Origin: Terana coerulea
Taxonomy: Eukaryota; Basidiomycota; Agaricomycetes; Polyporales; Phanerochaetaceae
Length of the DNA: 21,836 bases
Assembly: GCA_024811115.1 (NCBI GenBank)
Contig: JAKOGH010000538.1
Location: 1 to 21,836, forward strand
Direction: 5' to 3'
Shown: piece after piece, positions 1-9,799 of the stretch
How the letters are laid out: each line of letters starts with the position of its first letter
Position numbering within the stretch: the first letter of the stretch is position 1
Program-made: the position numbers and the translations under genes
Notes under the pieces: generated by a model
The model's input: the letters and a program-made list of their open reading frames with translations, nothing else
What the model was told of the DNA's origin: nothing
Databases searched by the model: none

Positions 1-247
1 TAGTGTCGTTGGTTAGCAATCGTGGAATTGCTTCAGCGAGTCACCTGGCGTTTGTCGAGTGAAATGCCTCCGAGTTTGTATTTAAATATGAGAACGATGA
101 CGCCACCAAGTCTCTGGTAGCTATATATGGAAGGGCCGACTGGATTGGCTCAGAGCCTCAGACAATGGTAAGAAGAAATTAATAAGCAAATTGGAGTCCT
201 CTAGTACAAAAATGTACACAGTCACCTGAGAGCTGCGACATGTCGTA
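1..247. other. 3' flank of UGT copy 1 and left edge of duplicated unit 1
   Basis: No gene is supported here. From about position 29 the sequence matches the start of unit 2 at about 3550-3690: both contain a 'cctggcgtttg' block, a stretch ending in 'aaatatg', and 'tctctggtagctatatatgg' or a close variant. It is therefore the sequence downstream of the UGT stop codon and the left end of the tandem unit. The first ~28 bases have no visible counterpart in unit 2, so the unit boundary may lie near 29, or another copy may lie outside the window. Confidence 0.6.
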
Positions 248-2351
248 TCACAGAGCGCCGGACAAATCCTCCAATGCTCGACGCGCAGAGCCGCCATCCT
301 TCCACAGCTCCTTGGAAGCCCGTCAGCTTCTCCAGGTTGGCCCGCTTCCTGGCGCCGTCTTCGCCGAAAGCCTTGTCGAGTACAGCGAGCACTTCAGCAC
401 GCAGCGCTTCCAAAGTGCCTGTCGGGATAATCCCGTTGCGATAGATAGTTCTGAGACCGTGCCCGCTGCGGACCTCGAGGAGTTCGTAGCCGACATCAAG
501 GTTATGCGTGAGGTGAATGGTATTGAGGGGCTGTTCCGCGTTGAGAGGCCAGCAGATTCTATCCGTACCAGAGTTCATGTTAAGGTGTGACTGGCTGAGT
601 AGGTTTTCAGGGACGTACAGTGGCACACCAGCTTCCATGGACTCGGCTAAGCTGTTGAAGCCGCCATGGGTCACAAACCATGCGGCAGCCTAAAGGTGCA
701 ATCGCACATTCAGCGATCCAGTACACGCGTGCTGGCCGTGCGATGACTCACTGGATGGCTTAGAATGGCTTGCTGAGGAGCCCAAGGAGTAAGAACTCCC
801 AGCCCGGATGCCTCCACCTTCTGACGAAAGTCGTCAGGAACTTGAGCGAAGGGCGAACCGTGGGCCAAAATCTATCAGTAATGTTGGATCAAAACCCCTA
901 GACGTGTTGCAATCGACTACTCACGAAGGGAATATTCCGTTCTATAAATATGTCTAACAGTAGCCATACCTTCTCCGGCTCTGTAGTCCAGAAAATGGTG
1001 CCGAAGGAGACCTAGTGAGAATATATAATGAGAAAGGCAGCCGAGCCCGACGGGAATGACTTACATAAATCAGGGATCGCTCGCCGTGCGTTTGCAGAAC
1101 CTTGTCCATAAATTTCATAATCTCGGGTGACTTCGACGCTTGCTCCATCTCGATTCGAGCGGCTTGCTTCGACGTCGCGAACAAAGGGCCAAGCATATAG
1201 AACTTGCGAGAGGTTAAGGCGAAGAAGTCCTCAAAGGATTGGACGACCTCTTTCGACTCCATGGTTTCAATGGCGGCGGTGATATAGCCGTCGCACTCGT
1301 GTAGGAGCCTGAAGGCAAATCAATCAGTACGGCAGCACGCGCAAGAGCAACGGTTGATATGCGCATACTTGTTAAAATACAACACGAACAGACCAATGCC
1401 TGACCCGTCTATGATCATCTATTTGAAAAGTAGATTAGTAACGAAACCACAATGTCGGTCGGACCAAGTACCTTTTGCGGGTGATTCTCATAGTGGTGGA
1501 TCGGCGGAAAGCCCAGGTGGTGCTCAACCTCGTCCCTGGGAGCGAACAACGCCTGGGTGTATTGTACGCTAGCGTAAATGAACATGCCCGAAGGTGTAGT
1601 TCCTCGTGCTTACGTCGAATGCTGCCTCAGCGACCGGTTTTCCGCTCGCCTCCATGACTTCGTCGACCCGCCGTTGGAGTTCGCCCGCACTATTTGGCCC
1701 AAACGGACCAAGAAGTGCATTGAAGGAAGTGACAGACCCCACAGCCCAATGGTACACCTTGATGTCGGGTGCTTGCTGCCGCGCAGTCTGGAATTGCTGA
1801 TAGTCAAACATCTGAGTCGTTGTCAGAAAGAATCAGTATACAAAGTCGGGAGACAGGTGGTGTCGCGACGTACATCAACCACGAGAGTGCTTGGCCGAGG
1901 CAAGACCGCAGTTTCGGTGCCCTTTTAGCACATTCAACTGGCTCTTCGTTCACAAGCTTCAAGAATTGCTCTTTGAAAGACTGCGCAATCACATCCATGT
2001 CCAGGGGTTGTGTTCATGCTCCACCAATGCCACCACTCTGTAAGGGAGTCAGCCCACGGAAAGAGAGCGTTAGCACGAGAAGTATAAGCACCTAATGCAG
2101 GCCAGAAGGTCGTCTTGCCCGACGTCGAAATTGCGGGATAATTCGCCAGCGACCTTGTCGTGCATCCCACGGGAAGTGAAAAAGTGACGTTGATTGGGCG
2201 AAGCTGGACGAGCCTTGCGACCAAGGCGCAGAGTGCTCTAACGTGCCCTGCGAGCCAGTCAGCGAGACCGGACGAAGAGCATGTAAGACGAACACGCACC
2301 CCATCCTATGTACGCGTGGACGGCAATGTGCTGAGTCTTGTGAGAGGCCAT
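248..2351 (-). pseudogene. UDP-glycosyltransferase (GT1), copy 1, frameshifted
   Basis: A GT1 UDP-sugar transferase gene split by many short introns; the acceptor substrate is unknown. It starts at the ATG at 2351 (MASHKTQHIAVHAYIGW). The donor-site region (PSPG-like) is visible at about 560-820: TPWAPQQAIL, then THGGFNSLAESMEAGVPLY, then CWPLNAEQPLN. The family-like C-terminus, read as GGSARRALEDLSGAL, stops at 248. Comparison with copy 2 shows at least three lesions: one nt missing near 2182 (a TTTTT run after GTCAC), one nt missing near 1915-1930, and two nt missing near 325-335 before the C-terminal helix. The first would truncate the protein within exon 2. It is probably a pseudogene, although 1-nt assembly errors cannot be excluded. 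Confidence 0.85.
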
Positions 2352-2605
2352 GGTAGATCAGGGGCGTTCGGGCTGTTACATCGCCATAAAGCGCACCTTG
2401 GCTACGTATTTAAGCCGCGCATAAGTTGTTCGCTCCTAGCGCGGATGCAATGTGGTGTGTCGGCAGGAGCACAAGTGTGACTGGCGTGAGCAGGGCGCAG
2501 AGACTTATCGAGCCACCATAGCTGATCAATGTCAAAACTGCTTCGCATCAGATGTTTCAAGAGAGAAGGCGGGAGGATCTTGCGCCCGGGTCTTCTGTAA
2601 CAATG

Positions 2606-2800
2606 TCACGAACCAGTACCAGTAAGTGAGCATATGGGTTGGGCGGAGTGGTATAACGCCCGCCGAATGTCGACATTGCCCATGGCTCGAATAGCTGTGT
2701 AGGTATATTCACACGCCGGTTTGATGCAACTGCTGAACAGGGGTTGCCTGTGGGTCAAATCAAAAGATAAATAGCGTTGCGCAGTTGCTGATGCGCTCAC
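2606..2800 (-). pseudogene. Possible exon and intron of an unrecognised gene, unit 1
   Basis: On the minus strand an intron-like stretch (2800 down to 2748, GTGAGC...CCACAG, 53 nt) is followed by an open exon down to 2606. The same arrangement exists in unit 2 (14076-14031, GTGAGT...CTCACAG, then 14030-13865). After the intron both copies read QPL, then a conserved spacing of I..A.E..Y.AIR..G..D...AL. Conservation of splice-like ends and of peptide residues suggests a former exon. The upstream exons do not join in one frame, and I do not recognise a family. It may simply be non-coding spacer that looks coding. Confidence 0.25.
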
Positions 2801-3319
2801 CGATGTAAAGCAGCTGCGGCTCTGGTTATCATCTTGACATCGCGGACGGCCTGTTTGACAAAGGTTTACCCATGCCCACGACATGCTTAATCGTGCTTAC
2901 CTATACAAGACAGAGAGCTGCTTCAGTATCAGAGCCATGCCTGCGGTGAAGGAGCAAGTCCGAGCTCTCGGTGAAAATGGCCATTATCGTCTCGCTATTC
3001 AGGTACAATGCACGATTGGAGGTTTCCAATGGCGCTGAAGGGTTGTTGGCCCTGGCGCTGATGCGTATTTATACATGTACGGCGCGAGGAACCTGAGAGT
3101 CTGCATCAGCTCGATCAGTGTTCATGACCGCCCGCACAGGCAAGCACAGGAACGTATTTTACATACGATTTCGCAGCTTCAACCATCTACCCATGGAAAA
3201 GTAACCTGCCCGTCACATGGGCTGTACGGTGAAGTGATCTTCATGTTGGACTAGTGCTGACTGTGTGGCTGCCAGGTAGGAGGCCCGGGGAGACGTCATG
3301 GTGGTTGCTACTTCAGTCT

Positions 3320-3384
3320 TCGGCGCTATGGCGTCTATGTGCGCCGGTGATGCCCGGATTCTTTGTGGCGTTGAGGCGCTTGTG
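3320..3384. other. 65-bp block inverted relative to unit 2
   Basis: The reverse complement of this block matches 14566-14630 over 65 positions with about six mismatches, while the sequence on both sides (ggtggttgctactt on the left; caacagaagcttg versus caacaaaagcttg on the right) is in the same orientation in both units. Short inverted matches (gttgc and gcaac) flank it. Confidence 0.8.
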
Positions 3385-3528
3385 AGCGCAACAGAAGCTT
3401 GGAGGACAAGGATACTGGTGCCAAAATTTATTGTTGTTTCATCAAGAGAGAAAATAAAGGTACAATAACAGTGAGTAACATGTTTTATAACTGGGTGCGC
3501 AGTTTTGGAAGAAAAGAAAAGAAAAACA

Positions 3529-3544
3529 TGAGTGGGCCCAGGTT
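3529..3544 (-). pseudogene. 3' fragment of tRNA-Val(AAC) at the duplication junction
   Basis: The plus strand here reads tgagtgggcccaggtt. The intact tRNA-Val gene at 14777 reads tgagtcggcccaggtt, one mismatch in 16. This equals the 3' acceptor strand plus part of the T arm of the tRNA on the minus strand. After 3544 the match ends and the start of unit 2 begins, so the copy of the tRNA was cut at the duplication breakpoint. Confidence 0.75.
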
Positions 3545-3757
3545 GAGTCACTTCAGCTTGACAGCGAGTCGCCTGGCGTTTGTGAACTCATTGCCTCTGC
3601 ATTCAAATATGTAAAAACACCACGCCACCAAGCCTCTGGTAGCTATATATGGGAGTGCCAACTGAACTAACTTAGACGACGGTGAATAGTGATTAGAATA
3701 CCGAAATCATCTGGTACAAAGATGCATGCAGCTACCTCAGAGCTACAACATGTTGTA

Positions 3758-4011
3758 TCACAGTGTGCCAGACAAATCCTCCAATGCACGACGCGCAGAG
3801 CCACCAGCCTTCCACAGCTCCTTGGAAGCTGCCGTGAGTTTCCCAGGTTGGCTCGCTTCCTGGCGCCGTCTTCGCCGAATGCCTTGTCGAGCACAGCAAG
3901 CACTTCAGCACGCAGCGCTTCCAAAGTGCCTGTCGGCGTGATTCCGTTGCGATAGATAGGTCTGAGACCGTGCCCGCTGCGGACCTCGAGGAGTTCGTAC
4001 CCGACATCGAG
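3758..4011 (-). pseudogene. UDP-glycosyltransferase copy 2, 3' part
   Basis: This is the C-terminal end of UGT copy 2, separated from the rest (11777-13637) by the retrotransposon. It begins at the codons for GYELLEVRSGHGL and continues through TGTLEALRAEVLAVLDKAFG. The expected family ending (KELWKAGGSARRALEDLSG) is present in another frame and stops at 3758. Against copy 1, one nt is missing near 3850-3860 (gg-gaaact versus ggagaagct), which shifts the frame before the last ~25 residues. This lesion differs from the 2-nt deletion copy 1 has a few bases away, so each arose after the duplication. Confidence 0.85.
4007..4011. repeat. Target-site duplication TCGAG, left
   Basis: TCGAG immediately precedes the LTR at 4012 and recurs directly after the other LTR at 11777. 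The matching site in UGT copy 1 (near 495-502) reads tcaag once. Five bp is the usual duplication length for Ty3/gypsy integrases. Confidence 0.9.
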
Positions 4012-4374
4012 TGTTAAGACCAAAGGTCGTTGCGCGAATGAGCTGGGGGCTCAATGCGACTCTGAGGGCTATTACGGAGGTTTCCCTCTAGCACGCAGAG
4101 ACTGACCAGAGATATCGATGTTTAATAAACAAGGAGATCGCAGTTAAGGCTACGAGGCCTTGACTGGTCGATCTTTATACTACTGTACAAGATGGTGGCG
4201 TGGGAGGCATACTACGTATCCGTACTAGTGTTGAGACTAGTAGATGAGTCTGGGCAGGGCGTAGGGTACGCTACGCTAGCTGAGTCATAGGGCACAGGGC
4301 GAGGTGAGTCATGAGTCGCGAACCGAGCCGCTATTGCTAATCGTTCGAATAAAAGAATAATTCTGTCCGTAACA
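4012..4374 (-). repeat. 3' LTR of the retrotransposon (363 bp)
   Basis: Near-identical direct repeat of 11412-11776. On the element strand it begins TGTTAC and ends TTAACA, the usual TG...CA ends with a short inverted repeat. Differences from the other LTR are confined to the part nearest its plus-strand start (about 4021-4072). The presumed R start (11-mer at 4135-4145) is conserved. Confidence 0.95.
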
Positions 4375-4387
4375 TTACCCCCTATCC
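4375..4387 (-). other. Polypurine tract, plus-strand primer site
   Basis: Directly upstream of the 3' LTR on the element strand the sequence reads GGATAGGGGGTAA, purine-rich and adjacent to the LTR, as expected for the primer of second-strand DNA synthesis. Confidence 0.75.
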
Positions 4388-4410
4388 AGTCTGAAAGTCC
4401 CCGACTTTCT

Positions 4411-6143
4411 TCAACCATAGTACCTTCCTTGGTCGTAGGTCGGATCTTCGTCGATCTCGTACTCGGGAGTAGGGACGCGGTCGAGTCGTGTATTGAGTGG
4501 GGCAGTCTTTTGCGTAGTGACCGGGCTTGTATTGGTGGCATTTCCAGCAACGATATTGGTTGCACCATGCGCCCCGTCTTGTTCTCCACAAATCATGCAT
4601 GCGTCGTTGGGTTTGGGCCGGTGGGAGTAAGGCGAGAATCGTGTGTTCGGTGGCGGTGTATGGTGTCGAGGAATGACTGGCGAGGTGGATGACGAGCCTA
4701 CCAGCGTGGTTGCCGATGTAGAACCCGACCCCGTGCGGTTGACTTTGTAACGCATGTCCTTGTGCCCGCTGAGATGGGGGGCCAGGTCCGTTCGATTGGC
4801 CTTGAAACGCATGTCCTTTCCTCCTCCTTTGCACTCCCTGGTATGCCGTGGTGGTATGACGGGGGTGGACGTTGGTCGAGGGATGAGTGACGGGTTAGCA
4901 GGTCGAGGTGCGATGGGAGGGAACGTTGGTTTCTTGATCGTCCACTTGGATCCAGAGGTGTCGGTGTCAGTGGATTTAGTGGGTGCAGCCGGTGAGGGAA
5001 CGGGCTGTCCGAGGACTTTCGTGAGTTCATCGAAGGCTTTGATGACTTCTGGGTGAACGTCTTGGTCATCGGACGGTTCGCGCTTCATCGGCTGTTTTCC
5101 CTCTTCGCCTCCTTCTGCCTCCTTCTCTTCTCGCGTTTCGCAATCTTAGTCTGTCGCTGTGCGGGGTTAGTGTCGTCCATGCTCGCAGGAAGTCGTCGTC
5201 GTTCTACCGTCGCTGTCCGTTTCCACACTAGCAGCCATAGATTTCGGAGCATTTGTCTGGCCATTTGCCGGTGCTCTCGGAGGATCAACGACGATGGGTT
5301 CATCCATTGTCGTAGCGCGCGTCGGAGGATCGGTATGGGTGCGTCGGATGGGTCGGACGGTGTCGGAAACCGTTGCCGTCTTGCCAGCGACCATTCCGAC
5401 TGAGGATCGGAGGCGACGGTGACGACCAGATGGAGGAGTGTGTCGCGGGCGGTGGTGTAACGTAATCGGGAGTGGAGATGCAGAGGCCGCGGGAGAGTGA
5501 GAACATACGGCTGCTCGTCGACTCCCGGTTGCGCGATTCCGGTCGTGGATACAGCGTAGCCGAACTTCTACGTATGGTATGGGCTGGCGTATAGCGCGAT
5601 GAATGAACTGGACACAAGTTTGGATTCGCGTAGTAGGGATTCCAAGGTTTGGTCCATAACCGACGCGTGGTGCTCGAGGCATCGTTTAGCCTGGTCCGAG
5701 CTCCTTCCAGTTGCTCGACCATTGCTTGGAAGTGATCCAGATGGCGTGCTTCGGCTCTGGCGTGGATAAGGATACGACGAGGAGTAAAATCGGAGAAGAG
5801 CTCATCTCCGTCTGGAGCGAGGGACGGGTTCGAACGCACTCGAGGAGGGCCTCGATGAGTCGTTGCTTGCGTCGTTGGCCTCGTCTCCTTGGACGTAGTC
5901 GGCGGCGACTGTCATCCGCTGAAGCCTGGAGAATATTCCGTCGATATGAGTATCGTATCTATAGTATTCGAGTAGAGACTGAATGAGGTTTCCCGGTTCT
6001 CGCGTTCGACAAGGACGGGTCCGGAGACTTCGAAATAAGAGGGAGGGTGAAGTCCTTGGTAGAATTGGCGGTGCCAATCCAGGGCAGTTGACGGTGTTAG
6101 CGATGGGTTGAAGTGTAGCATTGCGAGTGGGGGCTGATGACAT
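4411..6143 (-). pseudogene. Extra ORF region after pol, with zinc knuckle (function unknown)
   Basis: About 1.7 kb of minus-strand coding-like sequence lies between the chromodomain and the polypurine tract, where simple chromoviruses have little. Possible starts are ATGs at 6143 and 6121 (MLHFNPSLTPSTALDWHRQF). A middle part (about 5690-5800) is helical (HARAEARHLDHFQAMVEQLE). About 5090-5200 gives a very basic stretch (KREKRRRQKEAKRE). The last part from 5088 (MKREPSDDQDVHPEVIKAF) is Pro/Ser/Thr-rich. A zinc knuckle at about 4502-4549 reads CWKC, then PGHYAKDC (CX2CX6HX4C), with a CMIC pair just before. The end is acidic (PTPEYEIDEDPTYDQGRYYG). Reading through needs several frame changes. 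I saw no membrane segment, so it is not an evident envelope protein; a second nucleic-acid-binding, gag-like protein is one guess. Confidence 0.55.
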
Positions 6144-6194
6144 GTTCGGGGTGTAGGTTGGTTTAGAGGAGTGTTGAGAGGATGAAGATGGTGG

Positions 6195-6400
6195 CCAAGT
6201 GCTGAGTCTTGCATACATGCGTGAGGACCTCTGGCCTGCCAAGCTCGTCCTTTGTCATCCATTGATTTTCTTCATCGGACTGCCCTTTCAACGGCGAAGT
6301 GCTGCGTGTTGTTCGCGCGCTTCGATGATTCAGGATGGCTTCGACTTCGACATCTCCTGGCCGTCCACGAGGTCTGGCGGTGGGATTTCGAAGTTAGGTC
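6195..6400 (-). pseudogene. Chromodomain at the C-terminus of integrase
   Basis: After the integrase C-terminal linker the minus strand shows IPPPDLVDGQE, then EVEAILNHR, and in neighbouring frames KGQSDEENQWMTKDELG. These are the opening strand and closing segment of the retrotransposon chromodomain, which in known chromoviruses steers integration toward modified chromatin. One or more 1-nt indels separate the parts, so no single frame spans the domain. Confidence 0.75.
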
Positions 6401-7500
6401 CGCTGCTCTGTCTCCTGATAAAGGGGGTGGCAGGGATGCGTGGAAGGTGTCGTGACATTTCATCCCTTTTGGTAAGGCCAGCTGATAGACCACGGGGATA
6501 GAACTTTCTTAATTTTGAATGGTCCTTCTCGTTTTGGTGATAGCTTTCGGTTGGGGTACACGTGTTCGGGTTCGCTTGTATCAAGCCAGACCTTCGACCT
6601 TGGGTAAAGGGTTTGAACTGACCCCGTGTCTTTCTTATCATGAATTGCCTGCGTGAGGCCGCAGCTGCTTTCTTTTGCTTTGCTGTGATCTTCCATCCAA
6701 ATCTGGGTGGTAGGGACGGTTGACGATTCAAATGCCGTGGGAATTGCTTTGGGATGGGATCAGTGCGGCCGAGGAAGGGGAATGTTTCGTTGCGGAGTGT
6801 TCTCGATTGTTGTGCGAATTCGGCATCAGCCAGGTAGTCTACCATTCGGTAGGGTGTGCGTGGCAGAAGATGCGAAGGTAGGTTTCGAGTTCTTGGTTGC
6901 TCGTTCGTTTTCTCCTCGTTTGGGGATGATAGGCGGTGGACATGCTTCTTTTGACTCCTGCGGAGTCTCCAGAGTTCTTCCATGACCTTTGATGCAGGGT
7001 GGGGCCTCTGTCTGATAGGAATTTGTCGGGCATGCCAAATCGTTTGTAGACGTGTCGATGGTAGAGTTTGCTGTTCCTATAGCATCTATTTCCTTCGTAC
7101 ATGGGATAAAAATTACCCCTTTGTAGCATCATGGTCGACCACTCTACCATTACTGAGTCTTTTCCCAGCTTCGGGGAGTGCCGAGAAATGAAGTCGCACG
7201 TTAAGCGAACGGTCGTCCACTATGTTCTGGTTTGATAGGTTAACGGTGGAATGCGTGGGGTGTGTGTTGACTTTCGTTTGTTGACAAAGAGCGCATCCTT
7301 TTACGAATTGTCCTACAAATGCTGCCATTCCTGGCCAGTAGTAATCTCGACGTAGGAGTTCCAGTGTTTTGTACTTTCCCTAGGGTGTCCTGATGACTGG
7401 GCTTGTATAGATGCGTGATATCGGTTCGTAGGTCTTTGTTACTTGAGTACGTAGCATTTGCCGTTGAACATGAGTAGTCCGTTTGCATGGTCCAGTCTGT
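6400..7500 (-). pseudogene. Integrase (zinc-binding and catalytic core), frameshifted
   Basis: The enzyme inserts retrotransposon DNA into the genome. The N-terminal zinc finger is seen as an HLYKPSH segment (about 7400-7420) followed by FVKGCALCQQTK (CXXC at 7295-7284). The core shows VYKRFGMPDKFLSDRGP, containing the second catalytic Asp, then GVKRSMSTAYHPQT. The expected catalytic Glu region after YHPQT (about 6910-6930) reads in a degraded frame as RRKRTSNQELE. The frame later returns with ETYLRIFCHAHPTEW and VDYLADAEFA. The C-terminal part has HPKREGPFKI-like residues (about 6520-6560). At least three frame changes make this copy inactive as read. Confidence 0.85.
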
Positions 7501-7540
7501 TTTTGTTTGTGTCGCCCTAGGGTTTCCTGTCTTCCTTCGG

Positions 7541-8164
7541 CTACTTCCATCGCTTTGAGCCCGTATTCATCGTCCTAGGGCTATATCGAATTCGGTCTCC
7601 CATGACATAGTCTGTGGTGATTGTGTTTGGATGTCCTGGGACCACTGGATGTTGGTGAATAAATGATCTGGGAGTACTATCGCGTCTACGCGAACAGTTC
7701 GTCTGGAAGGAGTGTTTCATCCTCGTTATCGTGATCTGAGTCGTCAGAGATGTCCTTAGTCGCGATATCGTGTCGGATTGCACTAGAGTGGGACCTTTGC
7801 AGTATTCGAGTTTCATGTCAAAGTCAAACAAGAACAGTTTCCATCGTGCTTGTCTTCGGTTTAATCGTCGGCGGATCGGAGTACGTGAGATTTTGTGGTC
7901 ATGAGTACTCGTCGGGATGGGGAGATCAGTGAATGTAATGTCTCCATTCTTCGAGGGCTCGTGCCGAATAGTTCGGTCGTAGATTTCGAAGTCTGGTTGA
8001 TTAAAACTTTTTGACAAGTATGCCACTGGGTGCCAGTCTCCGTTTTCGTCCGGTTGTCGTAGTACCCCTCCCGTCGCAAATTTTGATGCGTCTGACTCGA
8101 TGAGGAAGGGTTTAGACGTGTCGGGTAATATGAGGACTGGGGACGAGGTGAACCGTTGTTTCAA
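7541..8164 (-). pseudogene. RNase H domain, frameshifted
   Basis: Degrades the RNA strand of RNA/DNA hybrids during reverse transcription. The minus strand gives PVLILPDTSKPFLIESDASK (first catalytic Asp in ESDAS), then GDWHPVAYLSKSFNQPDFEI, the usual start of gypsy RNase H. Later LNRRQARWKLFLFDFDMKLE and the terminal YCKGPTLVQSDTISR follow. Between FEIYDR and LNRRQ the expected conserved helix is partly in other frames (about 7900-7980), so the domain is broken. Confidence 0.85.
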
Positions 8165-8179
8165 GTTTCGAAGGCTTTC

Positions 8180-9140
8180 GGCATTCCGTTGACCAATTCC
8201 AAGCTATCCCTTTTCAGTGAGCTCGTTTAGGGGTTCGCGAGGTCGGAAAAGTGACTGATGAAGCGTCTGTAGAAATTTCCAAATCAGAAAGGCTCGTACT
8301 TGCTTTACCGTGGTGGGTGCCGGCCAGTCGATTATTCCCTGGATTTTCGCTTATAAGAACTTTATGTGCCGGATGATTACCCTCTAGGAAGTCTACCTCT
8401 TCGACGTCGAATGCGCATTTCTCGAGTTTGCAATAGAGATCGTTGTCGTCTAATTTCTTCAGTACTCGTTTGGTTCGTTCTGCGTGTTGTTCATCTTCGG
8501 AGTGAAGCATCATATCGTCCATGTAAATAGTTAACCATCCCCATCGACTTCGTCGCTGAATATGTGGTCCATCATTGCCTGGAAGGTTGCCGGGGAGTTA
8601 CACATGCCAAAAACATAACCATTGGTTCAATAACCCTTGGTTGGTTTTAAACGCTTCCTTTCCATTTGGTCACCATCCTTGATCCTGATGTTGTTGTACC
8701 CAGCTCTGAGATCGAGCTTGGTGAAAATCGTGGATCCTTGGAAGTTTGTCAATGAGTTCGCCAATGAGGGTAGCGGATATGTATTCTTGACTGTTCCTTC
8801 GTTAAGGTACACGGTAATCTTGACATGGTCTTTAGTGATCCGTCTTTCTTGCCTACAAAGAAGAATGGTGATGCCATGGGGATTTCGATGGTCGAATGTA
8901 TCCTTTACGAAGATTTTCCTCTAGAAACTCCTTGAGTTTCTCCTGTTCCAGAGGTGACAACGGGTACACTTTGCAATCTTTTGGTACAAAGTCATCTTTG
9001 AGGTCGATGGCGTGATCGTATGGACGGGATTCTGGGAATCGTTCGGAGGCCTTTTCTCAAACACCGACGCGTACTCTCGGTATTTTTCTGGTACTTGAGT
9101 TGTCGTTTGAGTATTGGCTTTCTGTGCGAATTCCATTGCC
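8180..9140 (-). pseudogene. Reverse transcriptase domain, frameshifted
   Basis: Copies element RNA into DNA. In order on the minus strand: [14 protein letters not shown] (about 9070-9090), [14 protein letters not shown] (8810-8765), [18 protein letters not shown] with the first catalytic Asp codon at 8713-8711, and the active-site box IYMDDMMLHSEDE with YMDD at 8525-8514. LEKCAFDVEEVDFL follows near 8400. Within the fingers a pair of compensating 1-nt indels (about 8735-8768) changes about nine residues before the frame is regained. Other indels separate the YMDD box from the preceding part, so no continuous reading frame remains. Confidence 0.9.
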
Positions 9141-9369
9141 GGGTTGACTTTAGCATTGATCCATAGTGCTCGCGTAGCTATGGTGGTTTATGTCTTCAGT
9201 CCAGGTTACCGCTGTAAGTTTCTTCTCTCCTGGTAGATAGGAATATAGGATATCGCCTTCTTCCAATTCTCCGGGTGTCATGAGGTCAACTGCTCGTAAT
9301 TGAGCGAAATTAATCGTTGGTTCGTCGGCTGGTGCGGTAAGATTTCGAGGGTCTTCTGACGACAGCTTG

Positions 9370-9770
9370 TTAATCCTTCGGTCGTCCGTCGGGTAGTACT
9401 TCTACTGAGACTCGTTTTCCAAACTGGAGGCGTCCATCCTTCCAGTTGATGGCTGGGTTTCTATCCTTGAGCCAAGTGATGCCAAGGATGACTTCCTCTC
9501 TGCCTAAGTTCGTGACGAGGAAGTTTGTTCGAATGGTTCGGCCTCCGACCGTCATAGGTATTTCTACCTCGTGTGTGATGCGTCCTTGACGGTTTGGAGT
9601 GCCGTCGACGTTAAACACCGCAATGGTTCGCTCGAGTTTTCGTGACTTGAGCTTGAGTTTCTTCACCATTTTCTCAGATATGAATGTTCCTCCTGCTCCA
9701 GTGCGAGGGCGGGTGTTCGACGATTCTCTCTCCTTTCAACGTTATAGGGATGCGCATAGACATTGCATTC
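9370..9770 (-). pseudogene. Retropepsin-type protease domain, active-site codon broken
   Basis: The aspartic protease that would process Gag-Pol. The minus strand reads TGAGGTFISEKMVKKLKLK, a typical gypsy flap start, and ends with VILGITWLKDRNPAINWKDG, the conserved family tail. The catalytic D-[ST]-G triad is expected at about 9698-9703. There the bases read ctcgcactgg, so one A is missing from the Asp codon, shifting the frame exactly at the catalytic residue. The flanking residues TPAL and TGAGG are intact on either side in two frames. Confidence 0.8.
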
Positions 9771-9799
9771 ATTTCCGCTATAAGTACAGAGTAGGTGGA

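Larger units (their letters stand above)
2352..3528. other. Spacer of duplicated unit 1, upstream of UGT copy 1
   Basis: This 1.18 kb stretch has no recognised gene. It aligns by eye with 13638-14776 in the same order, except for one inverted block (3320-3384). It contains the intron-like minus-strand segment listed at 2606-2800. It presumably holds the promoter of UGT copy 1 on the minus strand, but I could not fix a TATA box or start site. The right end (about 3400-3528) is well conserved with 14655-14776 and leads into a tRNA fragment. Confidence 0.5.

Noticed and set aside
1..30. Possible tRNA fragment at the left edge (gttggttagc resembles a D loop)
   Set aside because: Only about 10 nt match, it does not correspond to the tRNA-Val at 14777, and there is no paired arm.
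4375..6143. Plus-strand open frames in the extra ORF region, suggesting a nested element in the opposite orientation
   Set aside because: They are reverse-strand shadows of the Pro- and Arg-rich minus-strand sequence. The zinc knuckle and acidic C-terminus are on the minus strand, and no second set of LTRs or target duplication was seen.
5900..6200. Envelope-like protein in the position after pol
   Set aside because: No signal peptide, hydrophobic membrane segment or furin-like context is visible in any minus-strand frame, and the region is strongly hydrophilic.
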